A stretch of 64,000 bases of DNA from assembly GCA_016125495.1 (NCBI GenBank), contig WGLQ01000004.1, forward strand, positions 248,001 through 312,000. Direction: 5' to 3'. Source of the DNA: Hyphomicrobiales bacterium (GTDB lineage: Bacteria > Pseudomonadota > Alphaproteobacteria > Rhizobiales > RI-29). The translations under genes and the position numbers were made by a program. How positions within the stretch are numbered: the first letter of the stretch is position 1; each line of letters starts with the position of its first letter. Shown one piece after another: positions 45,707-54,894 of the stretch. The notes beneath the pieces are model-generated. The model searched no databases and was not told the DNA's origin. It saw only the letters and a list, made by a program, of their open reading frames with translations.

Positions 45707-46813
45707 TCACGACGCGCTGCGCCCGGCGACGGCAGCCTCCTCGAACGTCGCCATGCCGTCGTGGACGGCGAGAGCGAGCCTGACGATGGAGAGCGCGACC
45801 GCCGCCCCGGAGCCTTCGCCGAGCCGCATGGCGAGGTCGACGAGCGGGCGCGCATCGAGCGCTTCGAGCACGATGGCGTGGCCGGCCTCCTGCGAGCGGT
45901 GCGAATAGAGCAGCCAGTCGCCGGCCGACGGGTTGAGCCGCAAGGCCGCGAGCGCCGCCACCGTCACGATGAAGCCGTCGACGAGTACCGGTAGACCGGC
46001 CTGCGCTGCCCGCACGATGGCCCCGCTCAGCGCCGCGATCTCGAGCCCGCCGACCGCCTCCAGCACGGCGAGGGCATGGTCTGCCTCCCGTCCGCTGGCA
46101 ACCGCGCCGGGTCCGGCAAGCAGGCCGTGGTGCGCGAGCGCTGCGGCGACCACCGAGGCCTTGTGCGCGACGCCGGCTTCATCGAGCCCGGTACCGCGTC
46201 CGACCAGTTGTTCGGGGGCCCGCCCAGTGAGCGCGGCCGCGATCGCTGCCGCCGTGGTGGTGTTGGCGATGCCCATCTCGCCGAGGATCATGAGGTCCGC
46301 CCCGTCGGCGATGGCGCGCCCGACCGCACGGCGTCCGGCGCCGAGTGCGTGTGCGAGTTCGCGACGTGTCAGCGCCGCCGTCCGGCTGAAGTCGCGCGTG
46401 CCGCAGCAGGGCTTGTCGGTGATGGCGCCGGGAATCGGCGAGCTGGCGAGCGTACCGGCATCGACGACCGATAGCCGTGCCCCCTGCGCCCGTGCCAGCA
46501 CCGAGATCGCCGCACCACCGTTGACGAAATTGGCGATCATCTGAACGGTGACTTCGGCCGGATAGGCCGAGACACCCTGCGCCGCGATCCCATGATCGCC
46601 GGCAAAGACGATCACTTCGGGTCGCTCGATGCGGGGGCGCTCGCGGCGCTGTTGGCCGGCGAGCCGGATCGCGATTTCCTCGAGCCGTCCGAGGGCGCCC
46701 GCCGGCTTGGTCAGCTGGCCCTGGCGGGCCGCCGCCGCCGCCGCATGCTCGCGCGATGGCGTGGGCACGGGTGCCGCGAGCCATCCGAAAGCGTTCCCGA
46801 CGTCGTCGCCCAT
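45707..46813 (-). CDS. cobT: Nicotinate-nucleotide--dimethylbenzimidazole phosphoribosyltransferase
   Basis: It makes alpha-ribazole-5'-phosphate, the lower ligand of B12. The 368-residue protein has GRLEEIAIRLAGQQ, the active-site region ILGEMGIANTTTAAAI, and the catalytic-Glu segment AMRLGEGSGAAVAL near the C-terminus. The ATG at 46813 has GAGG eight bases upstream; longer frames open at 46834 and 46921. The 270-bp leader upstream shows none of the conserved boxes of a cobalamin riboswitch. It is called cobU in some aerobic-pathway organisms. Confidence 0.95.
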   Translation of the reverse strand: MGDDVGNAFGWLAAPVPTPSREHAAAAAARQGQLTKPAGALGRLEEIAIRLAGQQRRERPRIERPEVIVFAGDHGIAAQGVSAYPAEVTVQMIANFVNGGAAISVLARAQGARLSVVDAGTLASSPIPGAITDKPCCGTRDFSRTAALTRRELAHALGAGRRAVGRAIADGADLMILGEMGIANTTTAAAIAAALTGRAPEQLVGRGTGLDEAGVAHKASVVAAALAHHGLLAGPGAVASGREADHALAVLEAVGGLEIAALSGAIVRAAQAGLPVLVDGFIVTVAALAALRLNPSAGDWLLYSHRSQEAGHAIVLEALDARPLVDLAMRLGEGSGAAVALSIVRLALAVHDGMATFEEAAVAGRSAS

Positions 46814-47029
46814 GCCCGTTGCCTCGAATACCATTGCCCCGACCAACGCCGAATCCGTCTCGCCCTTCCATTCTCGGAGTGTCCAGGCGAGGGTGCCGGA
46901 GCCGAGGTCGAGGGGGACCAACCCCGAACTCTCATCATGAGTGCACCGTCCCAGCCACAGCCCGACGATGGCACCCCGCCGGACCCTCTACTCCTCCTCC
47001 CCCGAGCATGCACCCCCCGGCATGCGTTG

Positions 47030-47062
47030 CCCCGGATCGAATGATCCGGGGCCATTCTTTTT
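47030..47062 (+). terminator. Rho-independent terminator on the plus strand with no matching gene
   Basis: CCCCGGATC (47030-47038) and GATCCGGGG (47043-47051) form a perfect 9-bp stem with loop GAAT, followed by CCATTCTTTTT. It faces plus, yet neighbours on both sides are minus-strand genes. A 35-codon frame (46937-47044) ends exactly in the loop. The minus-strand reading lacks a T run. Confidence 0.72.
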
Positions 47063-47084
47063 CGTGTCGGGAGCGGGCCGTGCC

Positions 47085-47753
47085 CTATTGTGCGGGGATC
47101 TCGTCCTTCACCTCTTCGCACTTCTTTTCGATGAAGCTGTTCACGATGTCGACCACCTGACCGGAGAAGACGCCGAAGGTGTTGTCGAGCTTGGCGGCCG
47201 GCCAGATCACGCTCTTGGCGACGGCCGGCGCCTCGATGTCGCCGAAGCGGATTTCGGCCTTCTTGGCGCGCCCGTTCTCGAAAGTGACGAGCGGGTCGAC
47301 CGTCACCTTGATCTCGTAGGGTTCGCCCTCGTCACGCAGCACCGAGCACGTCACCGTGTGCGCCCCGAGTTGGAACTCGTAGTTCGGCTTGGTGAGTGCG
47401 TCGGCGAGCGCGGCGCGCGAGAAGGCGAGGTTCGTCTTGCAGCTCGCGTGCCCCCAGGGCCAGGAGATCTGGCTCGCCTTGATGATGCGGTCGAGATGTG
47501 GCTTGGGCATCGTCTTGACGACCTCGCAGGCGATGTCGTCGCCAGCGCGCGCCGGATGGTAGATGATCGTGCAGATGTCGATCTTGCAGGCCTTGCGCGC
47601 GGCCTTCTCGGCGGCAAGCATCTCGACGAGTTCGGCCGGCAGCTCGATCTCTTCCTCTTGTGTCGCGGCGATCGAGGCGGTGCCTCCGCTACTGAGGGAG
47701 AGGGCGTAGACGATGGCGGCAGTGAGGGTGAGCCGGCTGACGGGTCGAGGCAT
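47085..47753 (-). CDS. Secreted protein of unknown family
   Basis: The 222-residue protein has a signal peptide (MPRPVSRLTLTAAIVYALSL, cleavage near IAATQ) and a mature domain with five or six cysteines (KACKIDICTI, ACEVV, SCKTN, TCSV, KKCEEV). It looks periplasmic and disulphide-bonded. Cys-rich charged segments such as RKACKIDICTIIYHPA are conserved in unnamed alphaproteobacterial proteins as far as I can judge, but I can name no domain. The ATG at 47753 has CGGAG six bases upstream. It follows the TadG-like gene on the same strand after a hairpin. Confidence 0.72.
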   Translation of the reverse strand: MPRPVSRLTLTAAIVYALSLSSGGTASIAATQEEEIELPAELVEMLAAEKAARKACKIDICTIIYHPARAGDDIACEVVKTMPKPHLDRIIKASQISWPWGHASCKTNLAFSRAALADALTKPNYEFQLGAHTVTCSVLRDEGEPYEIKVTVDPLVTFENGRAKKAEIRFGDIEAPAVAKSVIWPAAKLDNTFGVFSGQVVDIVNSFIEKKCEEVKDEIPAQ

Positions 47754-47931
47754 GTGGGGCTCCGTGCTGAGGACGGGCTGGCAGGCGGCCTTTCGGGCCC
47801 GTCCGTGAAACGCGACTGGCGCCCCATCGATAGCGGGATTTCCGGGCATGTCCACGACCGCCGGCGCGCCGAGCGACAATCCGTGTGCGAGCGTTGCGGC
47901 GGAACGAGGGCGCGCCGTTCCGAAATGCGGC

Positions 47932-47961
47932 GGGACCGCCGGCAGGGCTGCCGACGGTCCC
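47932..47961 (-). terminator. Stable hairpin after the TadG-like gene
   Basis: A 13-bp stem (47932-47944 with 47949-47961, one G-T pair) closes a 4-base loop 32 bp beyond the stop of the TadG-like gene. The tail GCCGCATTTCGG is only weakly T-rich, so it may be a terminator or an mRNA-stabilising structure. Confidence 0.5.
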
Positions 47962-47992
47962 GTCGTCGTTCGATCACGAGTGTGTCGCTCGC

Positions 47993-49801
47993 TCAGTGGA
48001 CGAGACGGATCTTCGTGATGTGCTCGCCGATCGTGCCGAACGCCTCTTCGAGTTCGCCGACCGTAGCCGCCGAATAGTGGTAGGGCGGCTCGCTCGCGCA
48101 CTGTTCATAGAGCGCCTCGGTCGCGGCATCGATGTTTCCGAAAGTGATCGTGTAGATTGTGATGTCGTCCGCCTTGGCGTTCGTGCAGGCCTGCAGCATG
48201 CGGGCATCGAGATGTTCGCGGTAGGCCTGATAGGTCTTCGGCGCGATGCGTCCGTGTTGCAGGTATCCGTAGGCCGAGAAGTCGGACCAGGTGGTATCGG
48301 TGGCCTGATCGACGATGCCGTTCATGCCGTCGGTCATCAGCACCATGATTTTCTTGGTCTGGCCTGCCGGCTTGCCCTGCGTGAACGGCTCGCCCGGAGA
48401 AAGCACGCGCCAGCCCCACACGACGCCCTGCGCCCCGTTCGTGCCCGAGCCGAACCAGTGGCTGAGCCCGTTGATCTTGTTCAAGACCTGAACTTTGGGT
48501 GATCCGAGCGGCAGGATCGGGTCCGGGCAGGCCTTGTTGGGACCGGTCGTCTCGGGCCCGGTTTCGTCGATCACCGCGGCCGTGCCATTGTATTTGCCCT
48601 GCCAATAGGTGTGGAAGTACTGGCTGCCGTTGAAGCTGAACGGGGCCGGGACCTGCGACTCGTCCTCGGGCAGGTAGTCGTTCGGGAAGGGATAGACCCA
48701 CGTCTCGAAACGGTCGGACTCGTCCGGCCAGAAGTACGGCACCCAACGGGTGTCGGGATTGCTGTTCGAGGGCGGCGTGTCGTCGGCGTCGAATGGCTCC
48801 GGGCGGGCTTCGACGCATCCCTTCCACGTCGCATTCGGAATGGCGTCGAAGAGATCGAAAAGATTGATCGTGTGGCTGTTGATCAGATAGCAGCCGTCGC
48901 TCGACACGTCATAGCCGGCGGGCGGATTGTCGGGGTCCCCGGCCCGGGCGCTGGGCACCGCGAAAAATCCAGCGACGCTTTCGCCGAGCCGCTCGATGAT
49001 ACCCCCGAGGAACGCCGTGCGGTCGCCGCCGCCCGTGCCGGGTCCAGGGTCTTCACCGCCGCCGCCACCGCCCGGTGTGCAGCTCGGATCGAACGCCACC
49101 CAGCGGCTGCGCAGCCAATAGGCGTGATACTGCGCCTGCCCTCCGGTATCGAGCCAGGAGAGCGGAGCATTGGAACCGATGTTGACGGCGCCGTTGAAAG
49201 GCACCACGGCGACGTCGACATTCTGTTCCCCGCCTCGGTCATAGAGCATCTCGACGAGGTCCGTGGCACCGCTCCTGAGCGATGCCATGTGGCTAGCCAT
49301 CGACCCGGTATTGTCGAGCACCAGCGCGACCTCGACGGGAGACGACTGGAATGCCGCCCGCGAAATCACCTCCGCCTCGACCGTCTCGATGCCGGCCACC
49401 GCGAGGAAAGTCGTCTCGACGTTGGCGCGAACCCGAACGGTCGTGACGCCGTCGGCCCGCGTCGCGGAGAAATGGGTAATTGCTTGCGCGGCGCCGGACA
49501 CCAGGTTCTGGTCGAAATGGCTCCGCGCGGTGGTGATGAGGTCGTTGCCCTGGAGCGCGGCCTGCCGTCCTGCCGCGAGGACGGCCGCGTCCGCTGCCGC
49601 CTGCATCTCGCCGCGTAGGTTGCTGGTCCGCCCGTAGTCGATCATCGCCCCGACGGCGACCAGCAGGACGGCGGCTACGCCGGCGAAGATGATGGCCGTG
49701 GAGCCGGAGTTCTCGCGCGCGAGCCGAGCGAGGACGCCTGTCCCGCCCGGACGTGCCCGTTCGGTGGTCCGGTCCCACATCGTTTCGATCCTAAGCGCCA
49801 T
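47993..49801 (-). CDS. TadG-like pilus-assembly protein with von Willebrand A domain
   Basis: The 602-residue protein has a TadE/TadG-type N-terminal membrane helix (GSTAIIFAGVAAVLLVAVGA, residues 33-52) followed by MIDYGR, and a vWA domain whose metal site reads VLDNTGSMAS (Asp163, Thr165, Ser167) with a later MVLMTDGMNG. A Gly/Pro-rich insertion sits near residue 260. TadG proteins are linked to Flp pili and are exported. The ATG at 49801 follows GGGGAAGAA; ATG 49861 is an alternative. No other tad genes are in the window. Confidence 0.87.
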   Translation of the reverse strand: MALRIETMWDRTTERARPGGTGVLARLARENSGSTAIIFAGVAAVLLVAVGAMIDYGRTSNLRGEMQAAADAAVLAAGRQAALQGNDLITTARSHFDQNLVSGAAQAITHFSATRADGVTTVRVRANVETTFLAVAGIETVEAEVISRAAFQSSPVEVALVLDNTGSMASHMASLRSGATDLVEMLYDRGGEQNVDVAVVPFNGAVNIGSNAPLSWLDTGGQAQYHAYWLRSRWVAFDPSCTPGGGGGGEDPGPGTGGGDRTAFLGGIIERLGESVAGFFAVPSARAGDPDNPPAGYDVSSDGCYLINSHTINLFDLFDAIPNATWKGCVEARPEPFDADDTPPSNSNPDTRWVPYFWPDESDRFETWVYPFPNDYLPEDESQVPAPFSFNGSQYFHTYWQGKYNGTAAVIDETGPETTGPNKACPDPILPLGSPKVQVLNKINGLSHWFGSGTNGAQGVVWGWRVLSPGEPFTQGKPAGQTKKIMVLMTDGMNGIVDQATDTTWSDFSAYGYLQHGRIAPKTYQAYREHLDARMLQACTNAKADDITIYTITFGNIDAATEALYEQCASEPPYHYSAATVGELEEAFGTIGEHITKIRLVH

Positions 49802-50154
49802 TTCTTCCCCACCACCACGGAAGCCTCGATAATCAGCGTTATCTGATACTTGAAACATCATGAGGGCTGCTTTATGAGGGAGTGATAATTTGTTGCGAAT
49901 TGTTCGCTTTCCGCGGCGGTGCCGGCAATTCGTTGACAGCTTGTCGCGCTGGTGCGGCCGCGCACCGGCGGCGGAAAGGCGTCGAGTGCGCGCACGAATT
50001 CTTCCCGGCCGCGCGCCCGCGCCGCATCGCCGGGAAGCTGCGGCGGCCTCGGGCTTTCCTTTGCGGTATTAGCATTACCCGTCGATCGTGCGAACGCGCC
50101 GGGGCGTTTCGGTCGGCGGGGCGAATGCTCGGATAGGGAAACCCTGGTCCCGCC
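49802..50154. other. 353-bp gene-free interval upstream of the TadG-like gene
   Basis: It separates the end of uvrD from the start of the TadG-like gene, both on the minus strand. Bases 49850-49915 are noticeably richer in A+T than the surroundings and probably contain the promoter. No -35/-10 pair, operator or RNA stands out. The remainder shows nothing I can name. Confidence 0.5.
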
Positions 50155-52560
50155 TCAAACCGCCGTAACGAAGCTGTCCACCACGTGCTTGCGGCCGGCA
50201 TCGTCGAAGTCGATCACCAGCTTGCTGCCGTCGACCTGGGCGACCGTGCCGAGACCGAACTTGGCATGATTGACGCGCGAGCCGGTCTTGAAGCGCCCGC
50301 TCTGGCGTGTCGAGGAGGCGACGATCTCGCCGTCGATGGTGCGCGGGCCTGCGTCGCGCCGCCGCTCCGGCTCGGCATTCCATTGCTTTTGCGCCCGCTG
50401 CCAGCCGGGCGTCGCATAGGTGTTCGCAAAGCCGGCCGCGGGCGTCTCGAACCGCGAAAGGCCATAGCCGCCGTGGCGCGCACCACTCCGCGCCGCCTCG
50501 ATGACATCGACGTGCGCTTCGGGCAATTCGTCGACGAATCGCGAGGGGATCGCCGACTGCCAGAGCGCATGCACGCGTCGGTTCTGCGCAAAGGAGATGT
50601 GCGCCCGCTTGCGCGCCCGGGTGACGCCGACATAGGCGAGCCTGCGCTCTTCTTCGAGGCCCGCCTGCCCGCTTTCGTCGAGCGCGCGCTGATGCGGAAA
50701 CAATCCCTCCTCCCATCCGGGAAGATAAACCGTGTCGAACTCCAGTCCCTTGGCGGCGTGCAGCGTCATCAGGCTGACCCTGTCGCCGTCGCTGTCGGCC
50801 TCCGCGTCCATCACCAGCGAGACGTGCTCGAGAAAGCCGGCGAGGGTGTCGAAAGCCCCCATGAAGCGCACCAGTTCCTTGAGGTTCTCGAGCCTGGTGT
50901 GGGCCTGCGGACTCTTGTCGGCCTGCCACATGGCGGTATAGCCGCTCTCGTCGAGGATGATTTCGGCAAGGTCGGTGTGGCTCATCTCGCCCGCCAGTTT
51001 CCGCCAGCGCGCGCACTGCCCGAGGAGGTCGGCGAGCGATTTTCGGGTCTTGCCCGTCAGTTCCTCGCTCTGTGACATTTCCACTGCCGCGTCGTGGAGG
51101 GAAATGCCGCGGCTGCGCGCATGCGTGATGATGCGCCGGACGCTGGTCTCGCCGATGCCGCGCTTCGGCACGTTGACGATGCGCTCGAGCTTGATGTCGT
51201 TGGCGGGGTTGAGCGTCACCTCGAGGTAGGCGATGGCGTCCTTGATCTCCTGGCGCTCGTAAAAGCGCGGTCCGCCGATGACGCGGTATGGCAGCCCGGT
51301 CGTCACGAAGCGGTCCTCGAAGGCGCGCATCTGGAAGGAGGCGCGAACCAGGATCGCCACCTCGTTGAGCTTGTGGCCGGTGCGCCGCAGCGATTCGATC
51401 CCCTCGCCGATGGTGCGCGCTTCCTCTTCGTCGTCCCAGACCCCCGTGACCGTCACCCTTTCGCCCGGTGCCCCGTCGGTGCGCAGCGTTTTGCCGAGCC
51501 GGCCGCGATTGTGCGCGATGAGCCCCGATGCGGCCGCCAGGATATGGCCCGTGGAGCGGTAATTGGTCTCCACCCTGAACACCCTGGCGCCCGGAAAGTC
51601 GGCCTCGAAGCGCAGGATGTTGTCGACCTCCGCCCCGCGCCAGCCATAGATCGACTGGTCGTCGTCGCCGACACAGCACACGTTGTTGCTGCCCTGCGCC
51701 AGCAGCCGCAGCCAGAGGTATTGCGCGACGTTGGTGTCCTGGTACTCGTCGACCAGCAGGAACCGGAAGCGCCGATGGTATTCGGCGAGCACGTCCGGAT
51801 GCTCGAGAAAGAGCCGCGTGCATTCGAGCAGCAGATCGCCGAAATCGACGGCGTTGAGCTCCTTGAGCCGCACCTGATACTGCCGGTAGAGGTCTCCGCC
51901 CTTGCCGTCGGCGAACGCCAGCGCCTCGCCGGCTGGCACCCTCGCCGGAGTGAGACCGCGGTTCTTCCAGCCGTCGATGAGGTTCGCGAGCTGACGTGCC
52001 GGCCAGCGCTTGGCATCGAGCCCCTCGGCCTCGATGAGCTGTTTGAGGAGGCGGATCTGGTCGTCGGTATCGAGGATCGTGAAACCGGACTTGAGGTCGA
52101 CCAGTTCGGCATGGCGGCGCAGGATCTTGACACCGATCGAATGGAACGTTCCGAGCCAGGGCATGCCTTCGACGGCGCCGCCGACGATGCGCCCGATGCG
52201 CTCCTTCATTTCGCGTGCGGCCTTGTTGGTGAACGTGACGGCGAGGATCTGCGAGGGCCAGGCCCGCCCGCTCGCCAGGATGTGCGCGATGCGCGTGGTC
52301 AGCACGCGCGTCTTGCCGGTGCCGGCGCCGGCCAGCACCAGAACCGGCCCCTCCAGCGTTTCGACCGCCGCCCGCTGTTCCGGATTGAGGCCTTCGAGAT
52401 AGCTCGCGCTGCCTTGTGCCCGGCCGGCCGCCGCCAGCGCGCGTTCGGAGATCGAAAGCGCGCGCGTGTGTCCGCCGATGGGCTCGCCCCCTTCTTCCGA
52501 GAAGCCCGGTGCCTCGTCGCTATCGGGGTACCGTCCGGCGGGCCGCGCGCCATGAGCCAT
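50155..52560 (-). CDS. uvrD: UvrD/PcrA-type ATP-dependent DNA helicase
   Basis: It is a superfamily 1A 3'-5' helicase in excision and mismatch repair. The 801-residue protein has Walker A (GAGTGKT, 78-84), LAVTFTNKAAREM, LLVDEYQDTN, GDDDQSIYGWRGA, TLHAAKGLEFDTVY and AYVGVTRARKRAHI in order, and a C-terminal Tudor-like tail (VNHAKFGLGTVAQVDG) that binds RNA polymerase in relatives. The ATG at 52560 has GGAG seven bases upstream. About 50 residues precede the helicase core, longer than usual. Confidence 0.95.
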   Translation of the reverse strand: MAHGARPAGRYPDSDEAPGFSEEGGEPIGGHTRALSISERALAAAGRAQGSASYLEGLNPEQRAAVETLEGPVLVLAGAGTGKTRVLTTRIAHILASGRAWPSQILAVTFTNKAAREMKERIGRIVGGAVEGMPWLGTFHSIGVKILRRHAELVDLKSGFTILDTDDQIRLLKQLIEAEGLDAKRWPARQLANLIDGWKNRGLTPARVPAGEALAFADGKGGDLYRQYQVRLKELNAVDFGDLLLECTRLFLEHPDVLAEYHRRFRFLLVDEYQDTNVAQYLWLRLLAQGSNNVCCVGDDDQSIYGWRGAEVDNILRFEADFPGARVFRVETNYRSTGHILAAASGLIAHNRGRLGKTLRTDGAPGERVTVTGVWDDEEEARTIGEGIESLRRTGHKLNEVAILVRASFQMRAFEDRFVTTGLPYRVIGGPRFYERQEIKDAIAYLEVTLNPANDIKLERIVNVPKRGIGETSVRRIITHARSRGISLHDAAVEMSQSEELTGKTRKSLADLLGQCARWRKLAGEMSHTDLAEIILDESGYTAMWQADKSPQAHTRLENLKELVRFMGAFDTLAGFLEHVSLVMDAEADSDGDRVSLMTLHAAKGLEFDTVYLPGWEEGLFPHQRALDESGQAGLEEERRLAYVGVTRARKRAHISFAQNRRVHALWQSAIPSRFVDELPEAHVDVIEAARSGARHGGYGLSRFETPAAGFANTYATPGWQRAQKQWNAEPERRRDAGPRTIDGEIVASSTRQSGRFKTGSRVNHAKFGLGTVAQVDGSKLVIDFDDAGRKHVVDSFVTAV

Positions 52561-52738
52561 CGGATCACTCCAAGCCGCCGAGCATGATCGGATCATGGTC
52601 GGGTGTTTTCGATTCGTTTCTCCACCGCTCAACTATAGCATCAAGCCGGCGCCTCCAAGGCAGCACCCGCCCCGTTGTCCCCGGCAGAGACCGCACCGGT
52701 GCATTTCACCGGAACGTGATCGTCGGACGGCGCCCGGC

Positions 52739-52752
52739 TTGATCGAGGTCAA
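52739..52752 (+). promoter_or_regulatory. FNR/FixK-type box upstream of the DUF2892 gene
   Basis: TTGATCGAGGTCAA, identical in all 14 bases to the box at 16888. The class II -10 position (52775-52780) reads GAATTT, a poor match. The gene starts 128 bp downstream. Confidence 0.65.
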
Positions 52753-52770
52753 AGTTGCCCTGGAGGGCGC

Positions 52771-52786
52771 ATGCGAATTTTCGCAT
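52771..52786. promoter_or_regulatory. Perfect palindrome, possible repressor operator
   Basis: ATGCGAATTTTCGCAT consists of 7-bp arms with a TT centre, 18 bp past the FNR-type box, over the predicted -10 and start region. Its position would suit a repressor site. No protein is assigned. Confidence 0.45.
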
Positions 52787-52879
52787 ATGACGTTTGGAAC
52801 GGCGCTGGCTGTTCGATCGTCCTCGCCACCGCGGCCGGACCATCGGCGCCGGGCGAGCGCTGAATGGAGGAGCACGAAG

Positions 52880-53074
52880 ATGATGACGAATGTTGGCGGC
52901 ATCGACCGCATTCTGCGGATCGTGGTGGGGCTGGGGTTGATCGCGCTGGTCTTCGTCGGTCCGAAGACGATGTGGGGCTGGATCGGTGTGATCCCGCTGG
53001 TCACGGGCTTGATCGGCAGTTGTCCGGCGAATTCGCTGCTCGGCGTCAACACCTGCCCGCGCAAGGGCGCCTGA
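52880..53074 (+). CDS. DUF2892 (YgaP C-terminal-like) membrane protein
   Basis: The 64-residue protein begins MMTNVGGIDRILRIVVGLGL and has two membrane helices separated by GPKTMWGWIG, ending LTGLIGSCPANSLLGVNTCP (pattern). This is DUF2892, the membrane half of the YgaP rhodanese. It has the family's conserved GSCPxxxxLGxxTC. Stand-alone copies occur near sulfur-handling or FNR-controlled genes. GGAGG nine bases upstream supports ATG 52880; ATG 52883 is equally near. An FNR-type box and a palindrome precede it. Confidence 0.85.
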   Translation: MMTNVGGIDRILRIVVGLGLIALVFVGPKTMWGWIGVIPLVTGLIGSCPANSLLGVNTCPRKGA

Positions 53075-53145
53075 CGCGGCTCCATGGGACCGCCGCTGCC
53101 GGGTGCTCGTTGCACCCTGCGGCGGCGTACGCCGGGCGCGCCCGT

Positions 53146-54894
53146 TCAGCGGTGCTCCTCGACGTGCGCTTCGACCAGCGCCCGATTGTAGATGTGCAGC
53201 GCATCGACATGATAGGCGTGCCCGATGACGCGATGAATGTCGTTGTCGTGCACGATGGGGATGATCTGTTCGCCCGAGCGGTCGAAGGCCCTCAGCGCGG
53301 ATTCCACCGTGTCGCCCATCAGCAGCCAGGGCCCCTGGTCGTCGGGCGCCCGTCGGCGTTCCTCCGCGTCGTCGGCCGGCACGAGGCGGGCGAAATCGCG
53401 CACCGTCAGTTTTCGCATGATCTCCTTGTGCGGTCCTTCGCCGAGGAAGAGGCCGCGCGTGGCGAGCTGCCAGTGAAAGAAGCTCTCGCCGAGCACGGCG
53501 ATCGTCGCCCCGTTGGCGATCGAGACCGTGAGCAGGATGGCGATCGCCATGGCATAGCCCTCGGTCAGCTCGAAGACGATCATCGTGGTCGAGATCGGCG
53601 CGCCGAGCACCGCGGCCGCGACGCCCCCCATGCCCAGAATGGCATAGAGGCCGTTGCTCGAGGCCGCCTGCGGCACGATCGACTCGGCGATGATCCCGAA
53701 GGCACCACCCGCCATGGCCCCGAGATAGAGCGAGGGCGAAAAGACGCCGCCGCCGAAGCGGCTGGCCAGCGAGATCGCTGTCGCCGCGGTCTTGGCGACC
53801 AGCAGCGCCAGGAGCAGGAGCAAGGGCAGTTGCTGCTTGAGCGCCATGTCGGTCGCCTCGTAGCCGACACCGAGCACGTGCGGAAAAGCGAGCGCGATGA
53901 GGCCGACGGCGAATCCTCCGATCATCGGGCGCACCCAGAGCGGCATTCGGATGCCCCAAAGCAGCCGCTCGGTCACCATCAGCGAGGACTGGAAGAGGAT
54001 CGCCACGGCCGCGCACGTCAGTCCGAGCAGCACGAAGGCCGGGAATTCGAGGTAGGAGGTGATCTGGTACTGCGGGATGATGAAGGCGGGGAAATCGCCG
54101 AGGTGCATCCGGGCGATCGCCGTGCCCGCCACGCTCGCGATCACGATCGGCACGAACGCGCTCATGGCGTAATGCCGCAGGATCACCTCGCAAGCAAAGA
54201 GGACGCCTGCCATGGGCGCATTGAACGAGGCCGAGACGGCGGCCGCCACGCCCGCTGCCAGCAGGGTGCGCCGTGCCGCGGCCGGCAGCTGCATGTAGTT
54301 CTCGATCGCCGAAGCGATGGTCGCGCCGAGGTGCACGACCGGTCCCTCCCGCCCGACACTCGCCCCGCAGCCGATCGAGATCGCCGAGATGAGGGCGCTC
54401 CAGAGGCCGGTCCGGGTTTGCATCTGGCAATCGCGCAGCGCCCGCGCCTCGATCACGTCGGCGACGCCGTGCGCGCGCCTGCCGGGGACGTGGTTCTGCA
54501 GCAGGTAGCCGATGACGAGGCCCCCTGCCGCCGGTGCCAGCAGGATGACCGGCCATGGGACGTAGGCGGCTGCCGTAACCACGCTTTCGTGCATCGTGCC
54601 GAGCCAAGCGAGCTGGACGAGGCCGATGAGTGTGCGGAACAGGATGGCGGCATAGGCGACGCCCGCTCCGATGATGAGAGCGAGCAGCCAGACCTGGAGC
54701 GTGCGTGCCTCAACAAAGGCGTTAATGCTTGGAATGATGCGGTCGAGCACGACCGAGCGGAACCAGCTTGCCATCGAGGCGGGCTCGCCCGTCCGCTCGA
54801 CGGGGAAGGCGTGAACCAGGGAGCGGCGAATCGCGCGAAGGCGATCACGCCAGCGGCCTCCGGAAGGGTCGCGCGCGTGGCTCGGTCGTGTCAT
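53146..54894 (-). CDS. ClC-type chloride channel/antiporter with CBS domain
   Basis: The 582-residue protein has ten or more membrane helices and the ClC ion-path motifs GREGPVV (gating Glu183), FNAPMAGVLFACEV and GGGVFSPSLYLGAMAGG. A cytoplasmic CBS-like pair occupies about residues 455-575 (LLMGDTVESALRAFDR, IPIVHDNDIHRVIG). The canonical GSGIP motif near helix D is replaced by GRRAHGVADVIEA, a common variant in this subgroup. The start ATG 54894 has a weak site; an internal ATG at 54774 is the alternative. It converges on the DUF2892 gene. Confidence 0.92.
   Translation of the reverse strand: MTRPSHARDPSGGRWRDRLRAIRRSLVHAFPVERTGEPASMASWFRSVVLDRIIPSINAFVEARTLQVWLLALIIGAGVAYAAILFRTLIGLVQLAWLGTMHESVVTAAAYVPWPVILLAPAAGGLVIGYLLQNHVPGRRAHGVADVIEARALRDCQMQTRTGLWSALISAISIGCGASVGREGPVVHLGATIASAIENYMQLPAAARRTLLAAGVAAAVSASFNAPMAGVLFACEVILRHYAMSAFVPIVIASVAGTAIARMHLGDFPAFIIPQYQITSYLEFPAFVLLGLTCAAVAILFQSSLMVTERLLWGIRMPLWVRPMIGGFAVGLIALAFPHVLGVGYEATDMALKQQLPLLLLLALLVAKTAATAISLASRFGGGVFSPSLYLGAMAGGAFGIIAESIVPQAASSNGLYAILGMGGVAAAVLGAPISTTMIVFELTEGYAMAIAILLTVSIANGATIAVLGESFFHWQLATRGLFLGEGPHKEIMRKLTVRDFARLVPADDAEERRRAPDDQGPWLLMGDTVESALRAFDRSGEQIIPIVHDNDIHRVIGHAYHVDALHIYNRALVEAHVEEHR

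Larger units (their letters stand above)
52561..52879. other. 319-bp divergent interval between uvrD and the DUF2892 gene
   Basis: It holds an FNR-type box (52739-52752) and a 16-bp perfect palindrome (52771-52786), both oriented to serve the DUF2892 gene. The uvrD-proximal 150 bp show no recognisable promoter elements. Frames within it are not coding-like. Confidence 0.6.

Noticed and set aside
46814-47084. Cobalamin riboswitch upstream of cobT
   Set aside because: I looked on both strands for the conserved core and B12-box sequences and found none. The region upstream of mutA (13962-14142) also lacks them.
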